From NCBI GenBank assembly GCA_916720335.1, contig CAKAQU010000066.1:1-9803 (forward strand): 9,803 bases of DNA, read 5' to 3'. The translations under genes and the position numbers were made by a program. Below the pieces are notes generated by a model, which saw only the letters and a list, made by a program, of their open reading frames with translations, did not search any database and had not been told where the DNA came from. This document shows positions 1 through 6,709 of the stretch, piece by piece (the stretch's first letter is position 1; every line of letters starts with the position of its first letter). The DNA is from an uncultured Moraxella sp. GTDB lineage: Bacteria; Pseudomonadota; Gammaproteobacteria; Pseudomonadales; Moraxellaceae.

Positions 1-62
<62 letters not shown>

Positions 63-78
63 TCAACTTATGCTGGCT

Positions 79-106
79 ATTCTACACAATATTTTTAAAT
101 TGTCAA
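79..106 (-). promoter_or_regulatory. Sigma70-type promoter of the initiator tRNA gene
   Basis: On the minus strand there is a perfect -35 box TTGACA (106-101), a 16-base spacer and a -10 box TAGAAT (84-79, five of six consensus bases). Transcription would start near 72, about ten bases before the mature tRNA 5' end at 62. The bases just after the -10 box are AGCCAGC, G+C-richer than the surrounding DNA. This resembles the discriminator of growth-rate-controlled stable-RNA promoters, but that control is inference. Confidence 0.75.
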
Positions 107-125
107 GAATTTTAAAAAAATTTTT

Positions 126-2555
126 TTAGGTCAGTTCTTGTGGTAACACGCATTTAAATGCCAACGATAATAAATGTAAAAATTCATATTCTTTTTGCCC
201 AAGTGTGCCATCACTGATTAACGCAGTATATAATGTTTCTAAGAAAACTTTTTTATCGCCTTGAACTGCCAATAATATCAAAAGACCATCAATCACATCT
301 AAAGCACGTACCTGATACAATAACGTTATGTCATCAACCGATTGATTAATTTGTAGCAAACGACAAAACCGTTGGATGTTTTGCAATAGTTTTTCGTGTT
401 TATACAATTCAAGACTGTTATCTTGAACACTTCCTAATAGCGCCAATAAAACAACTTTGGCAATATCAGATATATTTGTCTCATCCACCTGAAAACCAAG
501 CCAGCTAAACAAACGAAGCTGGGCAGGTTTGGCATTTTGTTGTAACAACCCATCTGGGCTTTCCATGCCTGCCTGCACTGCCTGATACACCGCTAAAATA
601 GTTGCTGATTGGCTGATGGTATGTAAGTTGGCGTGCCACGACTTATCTAGCATGATGTTTTGATTAAATGCTGTTTGATGAAATCTATCGTATTTGTCAT
701 CAATATGCTCAACAAAAGGTAAAAACCCTTCACTATAGCGCATTAAAAGCGTCTGATTGACTGCTTGTTGTTGATAAAGCTGATACAAACGGCGAATCGC
801 TAAAAGCAAAATCAAACCATCTAAACGCCTGTCTTGCTTTGCAATTGCTAGCAATGTTTCGTCAAACAAACGATGGCATAATGTACCTGTTTTGTTGGTA
901 GTCAGACAAGATTCTCTGGGCGTATAAATGCTATCAAAATCAACCGATACACCCACTTGAATTGCATCATAATGTTGGCACAAAAGCACACTTTCAATAA
1001 CTGAAATTGTCATAGCAACTTTATTGAAATTTTTGCTAATTTGCCAATCTAGATTGATTTTTTTTAAAATGCGGTAAGGCAAATAAATGACTTTTGCATC
1101 AAAATCAGGTGGAAAAATTTCATGGGCTTTGGCGTCTTTTGGATAAATCATTTTGGTTAAGGGCTTCATATGTTCTTGTTCCACGACAAGTCTACCATTG
1201 ATAACTAATTCGGGTGTAGGCGTAAATTCAATGACATCAGGCGTTGTTGACTCTGAAATTTTTTGTGTAAGTATTTCTTCTTGGATTGGTTGAAATGATG
1301 GATATGCAGCTACAAAATCATGAGCTTGTTTTAAATCATTTGGATTAATACGCACAACCGCTTGTCTGCCTGCATCGGCAAATTGATGATTTTTTAGCGC
1401 ATCTATTCGCTGTATAATATCAGGATGACTGGTATGATAATCTTCTTTTTTAGGCTTGGGGTCAGCAAAGAAAAAATGGCTCGTGCAGGTACTAAAAGCA
1501 TGGGTTTGTAAATCAGTATGATAACGTTTGTCAAGTTTTTCCAAAACTTTAACAACATCGGGGCTACGAGTCAGCTGCACGCTGGTTGCATCCGCCAAAA
1601 ACTCTCGCTGATGATTAAATTTTTTCTTTATCCATTCCGTTCCAATCATTCCCCAAACACCAAACAAACGAAATAAAATCAGTGGAGCAGCCACCCAAAA
1701 CCACGCACTCATCATCTGTGCGGAGTTTTTATTGTAAGAATGATGACCTAAATAAAGTTTTTGCTGCAAATAATGACCTTGAGAAATATAATCCAGCCAA
1801 TCTTCTTTACTGTACAGAAAAGGAGCTTTCATTGCTTTAAGATAAGCATAAGAGTCATGGTAATTTTTATCAAATTTACCAAATATTTTTTCTTCTAAAA
1901 TATCTACTGAATCATAAATCCAGTTTAACATCATCAGCCCAACATAAATGCGCAAATTTAGTTTAGCATCTTGGTGTAAAATATGACCAAACTCATGTCC
2001 TAAAAGTCCATAAAGTTCAGCATTGGTGAGTTTTTCAGTTGCTCCTTGGGTTACAACCATCACCATATCTTCCTCATTAAAACCCGCTACAAAGGCATTG
2101 ACCCCCATTTCAAACGGTAAGACGTATAATTTTGGTAGCGGGATGCCTGCACTGATTGCCATTTGATTAGCAAATTCATAATAGCGCTGATAACTCTTGG
2201 GCAATTCACTAACATGGCTAACTCGGATAAAATCGCACCCAAATATCGATTCATCACCATCAGGATAAACAAATAAACGTACTGCTTTGGCTTGTTTGGC
2301 AATCGAGATGCCACCTTCTTTGATTTTTTTATTGCTAATCATCATACCAATTAGCAAATAAATAGGCACACCCAAACCCACCCAAAAAAAGATACTGGCT
2401 TCAATCTTACCCATAATGACATAAGTAATTGAACAAACAACAGTCAATACAATCAAAAGTTGTAACGCCACCACCAAAAACAACAATCCAAAAAATAAGC
2501 GGCTCATTTTGGCATAATGACGCTGTGCATCAAAAAAATGTGTCAATCTATCCAT
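126..2555 (-). CDS. Membrane M48-family zinc metallopeptidase with long C-terminal extension
   Basis: The 809-residue protein carries the M48 zinc-protease signature HEFGH at residues 187-191: two His ligands with the catalytic Glu between them. The third ligand is probably Glu318 in the REFLADA motif. Two hydrophobic segments (about 20-48 and 54-73) precede the catalytic domain and a third (about 284-305) lies inside it, so it should be an inner-membrane protease with a cytosolic active site, as in HtpX and its relatives. HtpX is only about 290 residues. Here roughly 400 more residues follow the catalytic domain, ending in a helical stretch (about 770-805, with DGTLGQKEYEFL) that vaguely resembles TerB-type domains. 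The resemblance is inference. The gene lies 59 bases downstream of lemA on the same strand, a pairing common in bacteria that suggests joint work in membrane or envelope quality control. The start ATG has only a weak ribosome binding site. Substrates are unknown. Confidence 0.85.
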   Translation of the reverse strand: MDRLTHFFDAQRHYAKMSRLFFGLLFLVVALQLLIVLTVVCSITYVIMGKIEASIFFWVGLGVPIYLLIGMMISNKKIKEGGISIAKQAKAVRLFVYPDGDESIFGCDFIRVSHVSELPKSYQRYYEFANQMAISAGIPLPKLYVLPFEMGVNAFVAGFNEEDMVMVVTQGATEKLTNAELYGLLGHEFGHILHQDAKLNLRIYVGLMMLNWIYDSVDILEEKIFGKFDKNYHDSYAYLKAMKAPFLYSKEDWLDYISQGHYLQQKLYLGHHSYNKNSAQMMSAWFWVAAPLILFRLFGVWGMIGTEWIKKKFNHQREFLADATSVQLTRSPDVVKVLEKLDKRYHTDLQTHAFSTCTSHFFFADPKPKKEDYHTSHPDIIQRIDALKNHQFADAGRQAVVRINPNDLKQAHDFVAAYPSFQPIQEEILTQKISESTTPDVIEFTPTPELVINGRLVVEQEHMKPLTKMIYPKDAKAHEIFPPDFDAKVIYLPYRILKKINLDWQISKNFNKVAMTISVIESVLLCQHYDAIQVGVSVDFDSIYTPRESCLTTNKTGTLCHRLFDETLLAIAKQDRRLDGLILLLAIRRLYQLYQQQAVNQTLLMRYSEGFLPFVEHIDDKYDRFHQTAFNQNIMLDKSWHANLHTISQSATILAVYQAVQAGMESPDGLLQQNAKPAQLRLFSWLGFQVDETNISDIAKVVLLALLGSVQDNSLELYKHEKLLQNIQRFCRLLQINQSVDDITLLYQVRALDVIDGLLILLAVQGDKKVFLETLYTALISDGTLGQKEYEFLHLLSLAFKCVLPQELT

Positions 2556-2614
2556 ATCAAATTATCGTTTTTATTATGTAATGAAAATTAATTAAATCAA
2601 GGTCATAGGTTATT

Positions 2615-3217
2615 TTAAGAATGCAATGTTATTTTGGGTGATTGGTTCATTTGTGATTTATCAGTAAACTCTAAACTATTAATTGCGTGAAACTGAAACA
2701 TACTACTAATAAAATTGTTTGGGAAAATTTCACGATTATTATTATAAAACATCACGCTATCGTTGTAATGTTGACGAGCAAAACTGATGCGATTTTCAGT
2801 GTTGGTAATTTCATCAAAAAGGTCTTTTATCACACCATCAGCTTTTAGTTCTGGATAACTTTCAGCTACCATATAAAAGCGCCCCAATGCACTAGATAGA
2901 GCGGTTTCAGCCTGAGCGATTTGAGCAAGAGTTTGATTGTCCAAAATAGGATTTTGCGCTTGTAGTTGACTGGCGTGATTTCTGGCATCAATCACTGCTT
3001 GAAGTGTGGTTTTTTCATGGGTCATATAGCCTTTTGCTGCTTCCACCAGATTTGGAATTAAATCATGACGACGTTTTAACTGCACATCAATTTGCGCCAA
3101 AGCATTGTTGATTTGGTTTTTTTGGCGAACCAGTGTATTAAAAATCCCAATCAACCAGCCAATAATTCCTGCAAAAACCAACAAACAAAATAACGTAACA
3201 ACCAATGATGAAACCAT
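2615..3217 (-). CDS. lemA: LemA family membrane protein
   Basis: This 200-residue protein matches the LemA family along its whole length. One N-terminal membrane segment (about residues 3-26) is followed by the conserved block QIDVQLKRRHDLIPNLVE (about 42-59), then KGYMTHE and DARN, and by a helical C-terminal half with NRISFARQHYND and a FPNNF motif near the end. LemA proteins are small membrane-anchored helical bundles with no established enzymatic activity; they often sit beside M48 peptidases, as here. I start the gene at the ATG at 3217-3215 because the AAGGAG box then has seven bases of spacing. An in-frame ATG two codons earlier (3223-3221) sits one base from that box, too close for initiation. 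It is probably the first gene of a lemA-peptidase transcript. The promoter is not obvious in the AT-rich gap upstream. Confidence 0.92.
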   Translation of the reverse strand: MVSSLVVTLFCLLVFAGIIGWLIGIFNTLVRQKNQINNALAQIDVQLKRRHDLIPNLVEAAKGYMTHEKTTLQAVIDARNHASQLQAQNPILDNQTLAQIAQAETALSSALGRFYMVAESYPELKADGVIKDLFDEITNTENRISFARQHYNDSVMFYNNNREIFPNNFISSMFQFHAINSLEFTDKSQMNQSPKITLHS

Positions 3218-3224
3218 AAGCATT

Positions 3225-3230
3225 CTCCTT
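3225..3230 (-). promoter_or_regulatory. Ribosome binding site deciding the lemA start
   Basis: AAGGAG on the minus strand is the best ribosome binding site in the window. It is one base from the first in-frame ATG (3223-3221) and seven bases from the second (3217-3215), which favours the second as the lemA start. Confidence 0.75.
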
Positions 3231-3414
3231 TTTTTGATTTATTATCATCATGACAAAAGCACAATTAATCAGCGCGTAGCTAGCCCCTAAAGTTTAACAC
3301 AGCTTGATAATTTATCCTTTATTTTATGCTAAATTTTATTAAAATTAGCAAATTTATTTTAATATTTTGTAGCGCTTTAGATTTTTATGACGTTTTTATG
3401 ATTTTAAAATAAAT

Positions 3415-3444
3415 TAAATAAAAAAAGCCAAGTAAAACTTGGCT
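3415..3444 (-). terminator. Rho-independent terminator of rppH
   Basis: On the minus strand a 7-base-pair stem AGCCAAG/CTTGGCT (3444-3438 and 3432-3426) with a five-base loop is followed by a T-rich run (3425 downward). It begins about 20 bases after the rppH stop codon. It separates rppH from lemA, so these two minus-strand genes are probably separate transcripts. Confidence 0.85.
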
Positions 3445-3464
3445 CCAACTCAACAATCCTCAAA

Positions 3465-3953
3465 TTAAGTGGATGTTGAATTTGATGGTAATTTATCCAA
3501 AAGTTCAAACAATGCTTTTTGATAAACCCCTTTTTTAAAAGCAATCACCTGACCTAAAGGATACCAATAACTAACCCACTGCCATTGGTCAAATTCTGGC
3601 ACAGAAGTATCAAAACGAATGTATTTAGTGTCTTTTTCATCTAATTTTAGCAAAAACCAACGCTGTTTTTGCCCAACACACAATGGCTCTTGTTCAAAAC
3701 GAATAAAACGCTTTGGCAGCCGATAACGCAGCCAATCTTTGGTTACGCCAAGCACTCGAACATGATGGGGCAACAGCCCCAACTCTTCATACAGCTCCCG
3801 ATACATAGCGTCCATAGGAGTTTCACCATAATGAATGCCACCTTGGGGGAACTGCCAGCTATCGCCTTCTATGCGTTTGGCAAGTAAAACCTGACCTTGT
3901 GTATTTGCTAAGATGATACCGACATTGGCACGAAAGCCGTCTGCATCAATCAT
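3465..3953 (-). CDS. rppH: RNA pyrophosphohydrolase, Nudix family
   Basis: The enzyme removes pyrophosphate from the 5' end of primary transcripts, leaving a monophosphate that lets RNase E begin decay. The 162-residue protein opens with MIDADGFRANVG, very close to the MIDDDGYRPNVG start of E. coli RppH (176 residues), and has WQFPQGGI at 33-40. The Nudix box spans residues 38-60 and is intact: Gly38, Glu44, then REL at 52-54, the catalytic Glu56-Glu57 pair and Gly59. The C-terminal half keeps the RppH-type patterns QKQRWFLLKL and EFDQWQWVSYW. An AAGG ribosome binding site (3964-3961) lies seven bases before the start ATG. A strong terminator follows the gene, so it is likely monocistronic. 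It is divergent from the OsmC-family gene on the plus strand. In many gammaproteobacteria rppH is next to ptsP; that neighbour is not seen here. Confidence 0.96.
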   Translation of the reverse strand: MIDADGFRANVGIILANTQGQVLLAKRIEGDSWQFPQGGIHYGETPMDAMYRELYEELGLLPHHVRVLGVTKDWLRYRLPKRFIRFEQEPLCVGQKQRWFLLKLDEKDTKYIRFDTSVPEFDQWQWVSYWYPLGQVIAFKKGVYQKALFELLDKLPSNSTST

Positions 3954-3976
3954 AAATCGCCCTTAATATTAAAAAT

Positions 3977-3991
3977 CCGTTCATATAACGG
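3977..3991 (-). promoter_or_regulatory. Small hairpin in the presumed rppH leader
   Basis: CCGTT and AACGG form a perfect 5-base-pair inverted repeat with a five-base loop, 24 bases upstream of the rppH start. It could fold in the mRNA leader or be a short operator. It may also be chance, and no U-run follows it. Confidence 0.25.
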
Positions 3992-4025
3992 TAATTAGGA
4001 CTATTAAACCAAACTTTTGTTAAAA

Positions 4026-4053
4026 AGTATAGGGCAAGTGATTTTTATCCAAA
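4026..4053 (-). promoter_or_regulatory. Possible rppH promoter
   Basis: On the minus strand a good -10 box TATACT (4031-4026, five of six) is preceded, after 16 bases, by a poor -35 box TTTGGA (4053-4048). This would give a leader of about 65 bases containing the small hairpin at 3977-3991. The call rests mainly on the -10 box in AT-rich DNA, where such hexamers arise easily. Confidence 0.35.
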
Positions 4054-4108
4054 CTTTTTATGATAATTTTTTAATGATGAATTTGATGATAATTTTTTTT
4101 AATAATAA

Positions 4109-4138
4109 TTGACGCAAGTAAATTTACAGCAATAAATT
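4109..4138 (+). promoter_or_regulatory. Possible promoter of the OsmC-family/MAPEG pair
   Basis: TTGACG (4109-4114, five of six for a -35 box) is followed after 18 bases by TAAATT (4133-4138, four of six for a -10 box). The leader would be about 175 bases, which is long. A perfect TTGACA at 4296-4301 is only 20 bases from the start codon and cannot drive the annotated start in the usual way. Confidence 0.3.
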
Positions 4139-4189
4139 TATGATAACATAGCTTTCTTAAATGCAATGCCTTTGATTTGAGCTGACCTA

Positions 4190-4218
4190 AAGTGCTTGAA
4201 ATTTTAAAAATTGCACTT
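4190..4218. repeat. Imperfect inverted repeat upstream of the OsmC-family gene
   Basis: AAGTGC (4190-4195) and GCACTT (4213-4218) are perfect inverted arms. Inside them AATTTT (4200-4205) and AAAATT (4207-4212) also pair, leaving a four-base bulge. The dyad lies about 100 bases before the start codon, in the right area for an operator or leader hairpin. Function is unknown. Confidence 0.4.
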
Positions 4219-4320
4219 AATTACTAAGCTAAATTTACATATTAAGCAAACCTATATCCAATTTAGATTTTATCATTCTTCTATTTAAGGCTTGTTTGAC
4301 AATTTTTTAAGGATAATTTT

Positions 4321-4758
4321 ATGAGTGATATGACCACCAAAATTCGTTGGCTAAAAAATGATAGTATAAATTTTGAAGCAGTTAGCAGTTCACAACATAC
4401 AGTTATTATGGATTCTGCTCAAAAACTTGGGGCAAAACCAATGGAGATGATACTCATGGGGCTTGGCGGCTGTGCTAGTTATGATGTGGTGAGTATTTTA
4501 CAAAAATCTCGTCAAGCAATCAGCGATGTTTCTTGTCAAATTAGTGCAAAACGTGCTGACAGCATTCCTGCCGTATTTACTGACATTCATTTGCATTTTG
4601 TGGTTACAGGTACCAACATCAAGGAAAGTCAAGTCGCCAAAGCGATTGAATTGTCTGCAACCAAATATTGCAGCGCCTCAAAAATGCTCGCTGATGGTGG
4701 TGTAACCATTACCTATGATTTTGAAATAAGACAAACAGACAGTACCAAAACAATATAG
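4321..4758 (+). CDS. OsmC-family protein, YhfA-like
   Basis: The 145-residue protein follows E. coli YhfA closely: PMEMILMGLGGC (40-51), DVVSILQKSRQ (55-65), a central block FTDIHLHFVVTG (86-97), and LSATKYCSASKML (111-123). The two cysteines typical of the OsmC/Ohr fold, Cys51 and Cys117, are both present. OsmC and Ohr members use this pair to reduce organic hydroperoxides in a dimer. YhfA-type members are less well defined, so peroxide reduction here is inferred from the fold and the cysteines. The start is supported by AAGGA at 4309-4313, seven bases before the ATG. The MAPEG-family gene begins 24-39 bases after the stop codon, so the two are probably co-transcribed. No signal peptide is seen, so the protein should be cytosolic. 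Confidence 0.88.
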   Translation: MSDMTTKIRWLKNDSINFEAVSSSQHTVIMDSAQKLGAKPMEMILMGLGGCASYDVVSILQKSRQAISDVSCQISAKRADSIPAVFTDIHLHFVVTGTNIKESQVAKAIELSATKYCSASKMLADGGVTITYDFEIRQTDSTKTI

Positions 4759-4797
4759 TACAAAACAGATAACCAAACTACGGTGTCGTTTATTCAT

Positions 4798-5223
4798 ATG
4801 ATTAATTTTATTCAACATTTTCCAAATCGCCTAGAAATTGCAGTCATTGCCATGCTGACTGCCTGTCTTTTGCCTTATTTTTTTGCATTTTTTGCCAAAG
4901 TATCTGGTGGGTTTAATTTTAAGGTTGATAATGCCAACCCAAGAGATTTTTTGACCAAGGCGCAAGGTTTGCCTGCTCGATTAAATGCTGCTCAAGCAAA
5001 TAGTTTTGAAGGACTGCCTATATTTTTAGCATCGGTTTTGGTAGCAATGCAATTTTTTGTACCTCAAAATATTGTCAATGTACTTGCATGTTTTTATGTA
5101 TTACTTCGCTTAATATACGGTTTTGCTTATGCTATTAATGCACCAATATTTCGTTCGGTAATATGGATTTTATCTTTAGCATGTTGTTTACTGTTATTTT
5201 ATTTTTCTTTGATTGTTGTTTAA
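4798..5223 (+). CDS. MAPEG-family integral membrane protein
   Basis: The protein of about 141 residues has the layout of the MAPEG family (membrane-associated proteins in eicosanoid and glutathione metabolism): four hydrophobic segments, and between the first and second the family stretch NPRDF, then RLNAAQANSFEGLPIF. A second typical stretch is YVLLRLIYGFAYAIN near the third segment. Bacterial MAPEG proteins of this size are inner-membrane proteins, mostly without known substrates; some relatives use glutathione. I chose the ATG at 4798. A GTG at 4783 would add five residues, and neither start has a clear ribosome binding site. It follows the OsmC-family gene closely on the same strand, and translation may depend on the upstream gene. 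A joint role in handling reactive or lipophilic compounds is plausible but is inference. Confidence 0.85.
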   Translation: MINFIQHFPNRLEIAVIAMLTACLLPYFFAFFAKVSGGFNFKVDNANPRDFLTKAQGLPARLNAAQANSFEGLPIFLASVLVAMQFFVPQNIVNVLACFYVLLRLIYGFAYAINAPIFRSVIWILSLACCLLLFYFSLIVV

Positions 5224-5262
5224 ATAATTATTTTTCTTTTTTATAAATAAATAAGAAAATGT

Positions 5263-5290
5263 TTGCTAGTTTTTAAAAATATGATAACAT
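5263..5290 (+). promoter_or_regulatory. Possible promoter of the H-NS-family gene
   Basis: TTGCTA (5263-5268), a 16-base spacer and TAACAT (5285-5290) preceded by TG, giving an extended -10 pattern. The leader would be about 150 bases. It would include AAAATA-TG-TATTTT (about 5381-5394) and a GGTAAT/ATTACC pair (about 5398-5428), which could affect folding or protein binding. The match is moderate. Confidence 0.35.
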
Positions 5291-5449
5291 ATGCAATCAA
5301 TAAAACAATTATGGTTTTATAGGTTAGTATTTTCTTATTACCCTGCTATTCATTTTTTATGTAAAATACTTGTTGGGTAAAATATGTATTTTGGCGTGGT
5401 AATCTTTTAGTTTTATTTTTTAATTACCTTAAATGGAGATAAATTTGTT

Positions 5450-5755
5450 ATGAGTATTGAAGAGCAATCTATTGAACAATTGCAAGCTACCATCAAGGAT
5501 GCCGAAGCAAAAATTAAACAAAAAAAAGCGCAGAGTCTAAAAGATGCTTATGTTCAATTTAAGGAAATCGCTAAAGCAAATGGCTCTACTATTGAAGAAA
5601 TTCTAAAAGTTGGCAAACGCGTTCATAAAGAAAGCAAAGTTGCCTACCGTGACCCTGCTGAGCCAAAAAATGTTTGGGCTGGTCGTGGACGCAAACCACT
5701 TTGGTTAGAAAAAGCATTAGCAGAAGGCAAAAAGCTAGAAGATTTTGCTGTATAA
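5450..5755 (+). CDS. H-NS-family DNA-binding protein
   Basis: The 101-residue protein has an N-terminal helical, charged region (about 1-60, with KDAEAKIKQKKAQ and IEEILKVGKR) suited to coiled-coil oligomerisation, and a C-terminal DNA-binding end YRDPAEPKNVWAGRGRKPLWL (about 67-86). The GRGR core at 78-81 is the known minor-groove reader of AT-rich DNA in this family. It is shorter than E. coli H-NS (137 residues) and closer to the compact H-NS histone family of beta- and some gammaproteobacteria. It should bind and silence AT-rich DNA, including acquired genes. TGGAG at 5434-5438 lies eleven bases before the ATG. A strong terminator at 5831-5873 suggests it is transcribed alone. All four arginines use CGN codons, as expected for a resident gene. 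Confidence 0.88.
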   Translation: MSIEEQSIEQLQATIKDAEAKIKQKKAQSLKDAYVQFKEIAKANGSTIEEILKVGKRVHKESKVAYRDPAEPKNVWAGRGRKPLWLEKALAEGKKLEDFAV

Positions 5756-5830
5756 CAGTTTTATTTTAGTACGATTATAGCTACCAGTTATCATATTCTT
5801 CTTGCTTTTATGATGACAATTTGATAAATT

Positions 5831-5873
5831 TAAGTCAGAATAGAGCTTTGTTCTGACTTATTTTGTATTTTGG
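5831..5873 (+). terminator. Rho-independent terminator after the H-NS-family gene
   Basis: TAAGTCAGAA (5831-5840) and TTCTGACTTA (5851-5860) form a perfect 10-base-pair stem with a ten-base loop, followed by TTTTGTATTTT. It lies 75 bases after the stop codon and before the ssb promoter. Confidence 0.85.
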
Positions 5874-5929
5874 TTTAATGAATTTTTTTAGCTAATTAAA
5901 CTTTTTAATATTATAAAAACAATTTAAAC

Positions 5930-5954
5930 CAAATTAAAATTTATTTTTAATTTG
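5930..5954. repeat. Perfect AT inverted repeat upstream of ssb
   Basis: CAAATTAAAA (5930-5939) and TTTTAATTTG (5945-5954) are perfect 10-base arms around five bases (TTTAT). The right arm overlaps the presumed -35 box of ssb, so a protein bound here could control ssb. A second, wider pair, TGGTTTAA (5871-5878) and TTAAACCA (5924-5931), abuts it. The AT-only composition makes chance more likely than for a GC-containing dyad. Confidence 0.5.
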
Positions 5955-5979
5955 ATATATCTAATATTTTTTTTATTAT
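5952..5979 (+). promoter_or_regulatory. Probable ssb promoter
   Basis: TTGATA (5952-5957, five of six) and TATTAT (5974-5979, five of six) are separated by 16 bases. The predicted start near 5986 leaves a leader of only about 15 bases, with no clear ribosome binding site before the ssb ATG. Confidence 0.5.
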
Positions 5980-6001
5980 AAATTGTGATAAGTGTATTAT
6001 T

Positions 6002-6592
6002 ATGGCAAGTGTAAATAAAGTAATCATCGTTGGCAATCTAGGCAACGACCCCGAAGTACGTCAATTCCAAAATGGTGGTAAAGTTGCCACTATTAACGTT
6101 GCTACCTCTGAACGTTGGACAGATAAAACAACAGGGGAACAAAAAGAGCAAACCGAATGGCATCGTATCAGCCTGTTTAATCGCTTAGCGGAAATTGCTG
6201 AACAATATCTACGCAAAGGTTCTAGTGTCTATATTGAAGGCAGTCTACAAACTCGCAAATGGACAGACGCTCAAGGTGTTGAGCGTTACACCACCGAAAT
6301 CAAAGCAAGCAGCATGCAAATGCTTGGTAGCGCTCCTAGTCGTCAAAACAAGCCTTTTGACCAGTTCTCTGCACCTCAAAGTTATCCACAAGCAGCCCCA
6401 TCTGCTTCGACCAATACTGGTTATCCAAATACAAATTACCCAAATAACAACTATCCTGCTAATAACAGTTATCCTAATAACAACTACCCGAACAACCCTC
6501 AACCTGTTCAACGTAATGATTTAGGTAATAATCAATTTGCACCCAATCAAACATTAGCTAATAATGCAGGTGATGATGATATCCCATTTTGA
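6002..6592 (+). CDS. ssb: Single-stranded DNA-binding protein
   Basis: SSB binds single-stranded DNA as a tetramer in replication, recombination and repair, and recruits partners through its acidic tip. The 196-residue protein starts with the typical MASVNKVIIVGNLGNDPEVR; residues 1-110 form the OB fold with the DNA-stacking aromatics Trp39, Trp53, Phe59 and Trp87, equivalent to Trp40, Trp54, Phe60 and Trp88 of E. coli. The C-terminal tip DDDIPF (191-196) is intact. Between them lies a disordered linker with a Tyr-Pro-Asn repeat tract (about 141-165). The ribosome binding site before the ATG is weak. All nine arginines use CGT or CGC. A strong terminator follows, and immediately after it begins a block of recombinase genes of different codon habit, so ssb is the last resident gene seen before the element. 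Confidence 0.97.
   Translation: MASVNKVIIVGNLGNDPEVRQFQNGGKVATINVATSERWTDKTTGEQKEQTEWHRISLFNRLAEIAEQYLRKGSSVYIEGSLQTRKWTDAQGVERYTTEIKASSMQMLGSAPSRQNKPFDQFSAPQSYPQAAPSASTNTGYPNTNYPNNNYPANNSYPNNNYPNNPQPVQRNDLGNNQFAPNQTLANNAGDDDIPF
6422..6496 (+). repeat. Tyr-Pro-Asn coding repeat in the ssb linker
   Basis: Five imperfect units of YPNxN or YPxNN type (residues 141-165) are coded by related TATCC/TACCC plus AAT/AAC-rich stretches. The tract encodes part of the disordered linker. Such repeats may change length between strains by slippage; that is inference. Confidence 0.6.
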
Positions 6593-6636
6593 ATTCCATA
6601 TACAGAAATTATGTAAAAATACATCATAGAAACCAG

Positions 6637-6671
6637 AGAGAAGCCTTATAAAATAAGACTTCTCTTTTTTT
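6637..6671 (+). terminator. Rho-independent terminator of ssb
   Basis: AGAGAAG (6637-6643) pairs with CTTCTCT (6659-6665). After one C/A mismatch, CTTAT (6645-6649) pairs with ATAAG (6653-6657) around an AAA loop, and a run of seven T follows (6665-6671). It lies 45 bases after the ssb stop and should insulate ssb from the recombinase genes. Confidence 0.88.
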
Positions 6672-6680
6672 ACATTAATT

Positions 6681-6709
6681 TTGACACAACATCTTTAATT
6701 TGATAGTAT
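6681..6709 (+). promoter_or_regulatory. Promoter of the recombinase operon
   Basis: A perfect -35 box TTGACA (6681-6686), an ideal 17-base spacer and TAGTAT (6704-6709, four of six) lie just after the ssb terminator. Transcription would start near 6716, about 20 bases before the first recombinase ATG. The recombinase operon thus appears to have its own promoter at the very edge of the element. Confidence 0.6.

Larger units (their letters stand above)
3954..4320. other. Gene-free AT-rich gap between divergent rppH and the OsmC-family gene
   Basis: The 367 bases hold no open reading frame I can support and no RNA gene I recognise. They contain near-repeats of ATGATAATTTTTT (around 4060 and 4085), weak promoter candidates for both flanking genes, and an imperfect dyad at 4190-4218. 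The role is presumably regulatory. Confidence 0.6.

Noticed and set aside
107..125. Run of A followed by run of T after the M48 peptidase stop codon as a terminator
   Set aside because: It is an A/T palindrome without a GC stem. It may slow polymerase, but it does not support a terminator call.
2087..2314. Open frame of 75 codons on the minus strand inside the M48 peptidase gene
   Set aside because: It lies wholly within the peptidase gene in another frame, and the enclosing frame has strong family motifs in exactly this part.
3105..3290. Plus-strand open frame of 61 codons over the lemA start
   Set aside because: It is antisense to lemA and has no ribosome binding site or recognisable product.
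3382..3401. Tandem copy of TTTTTATGA with an 11-base period
   Set aside because: It is two short AT-rich copies in low-complexity DNA, with no further copies, so chance is the simplest explanation.
3669..3887. Plus-strand open frame of 72 codons inside rppH
   Set aside because: It is antisense to the conserved Nudix domain and is a by-product of that coding sequence.
4296..4301. Perfect TTGACA box just upstream of the OsmC-family gene
   Set aside because: It is 20 bases from the start codon, so a matching -10 box would fall inside the coding sequence.
5230..5262. Possible terminator after the MAPEG-family gene (TTTTCTT with AAGAAAA)
   Set aside because: The stem is only seven AT-rich pairs and no T run follows, so it is not convincing.
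5900..6000. Search by eye for CRISPR-like spaced repeats in the AT-rich gaps
   Set aside because: No direct repeat of 20 or more bases with regular spacing is seen in any gap of the window.
6195..6524. Two open frames inside ssb, one on each strand (about 88-109 codons)
   Set aside because: The repeated Asn/Pro/Tyr-coding tract opens the other frames as low-complexity Ile/Thr or Val/Ile/Arg strings. The ssb frame is unmistakable.
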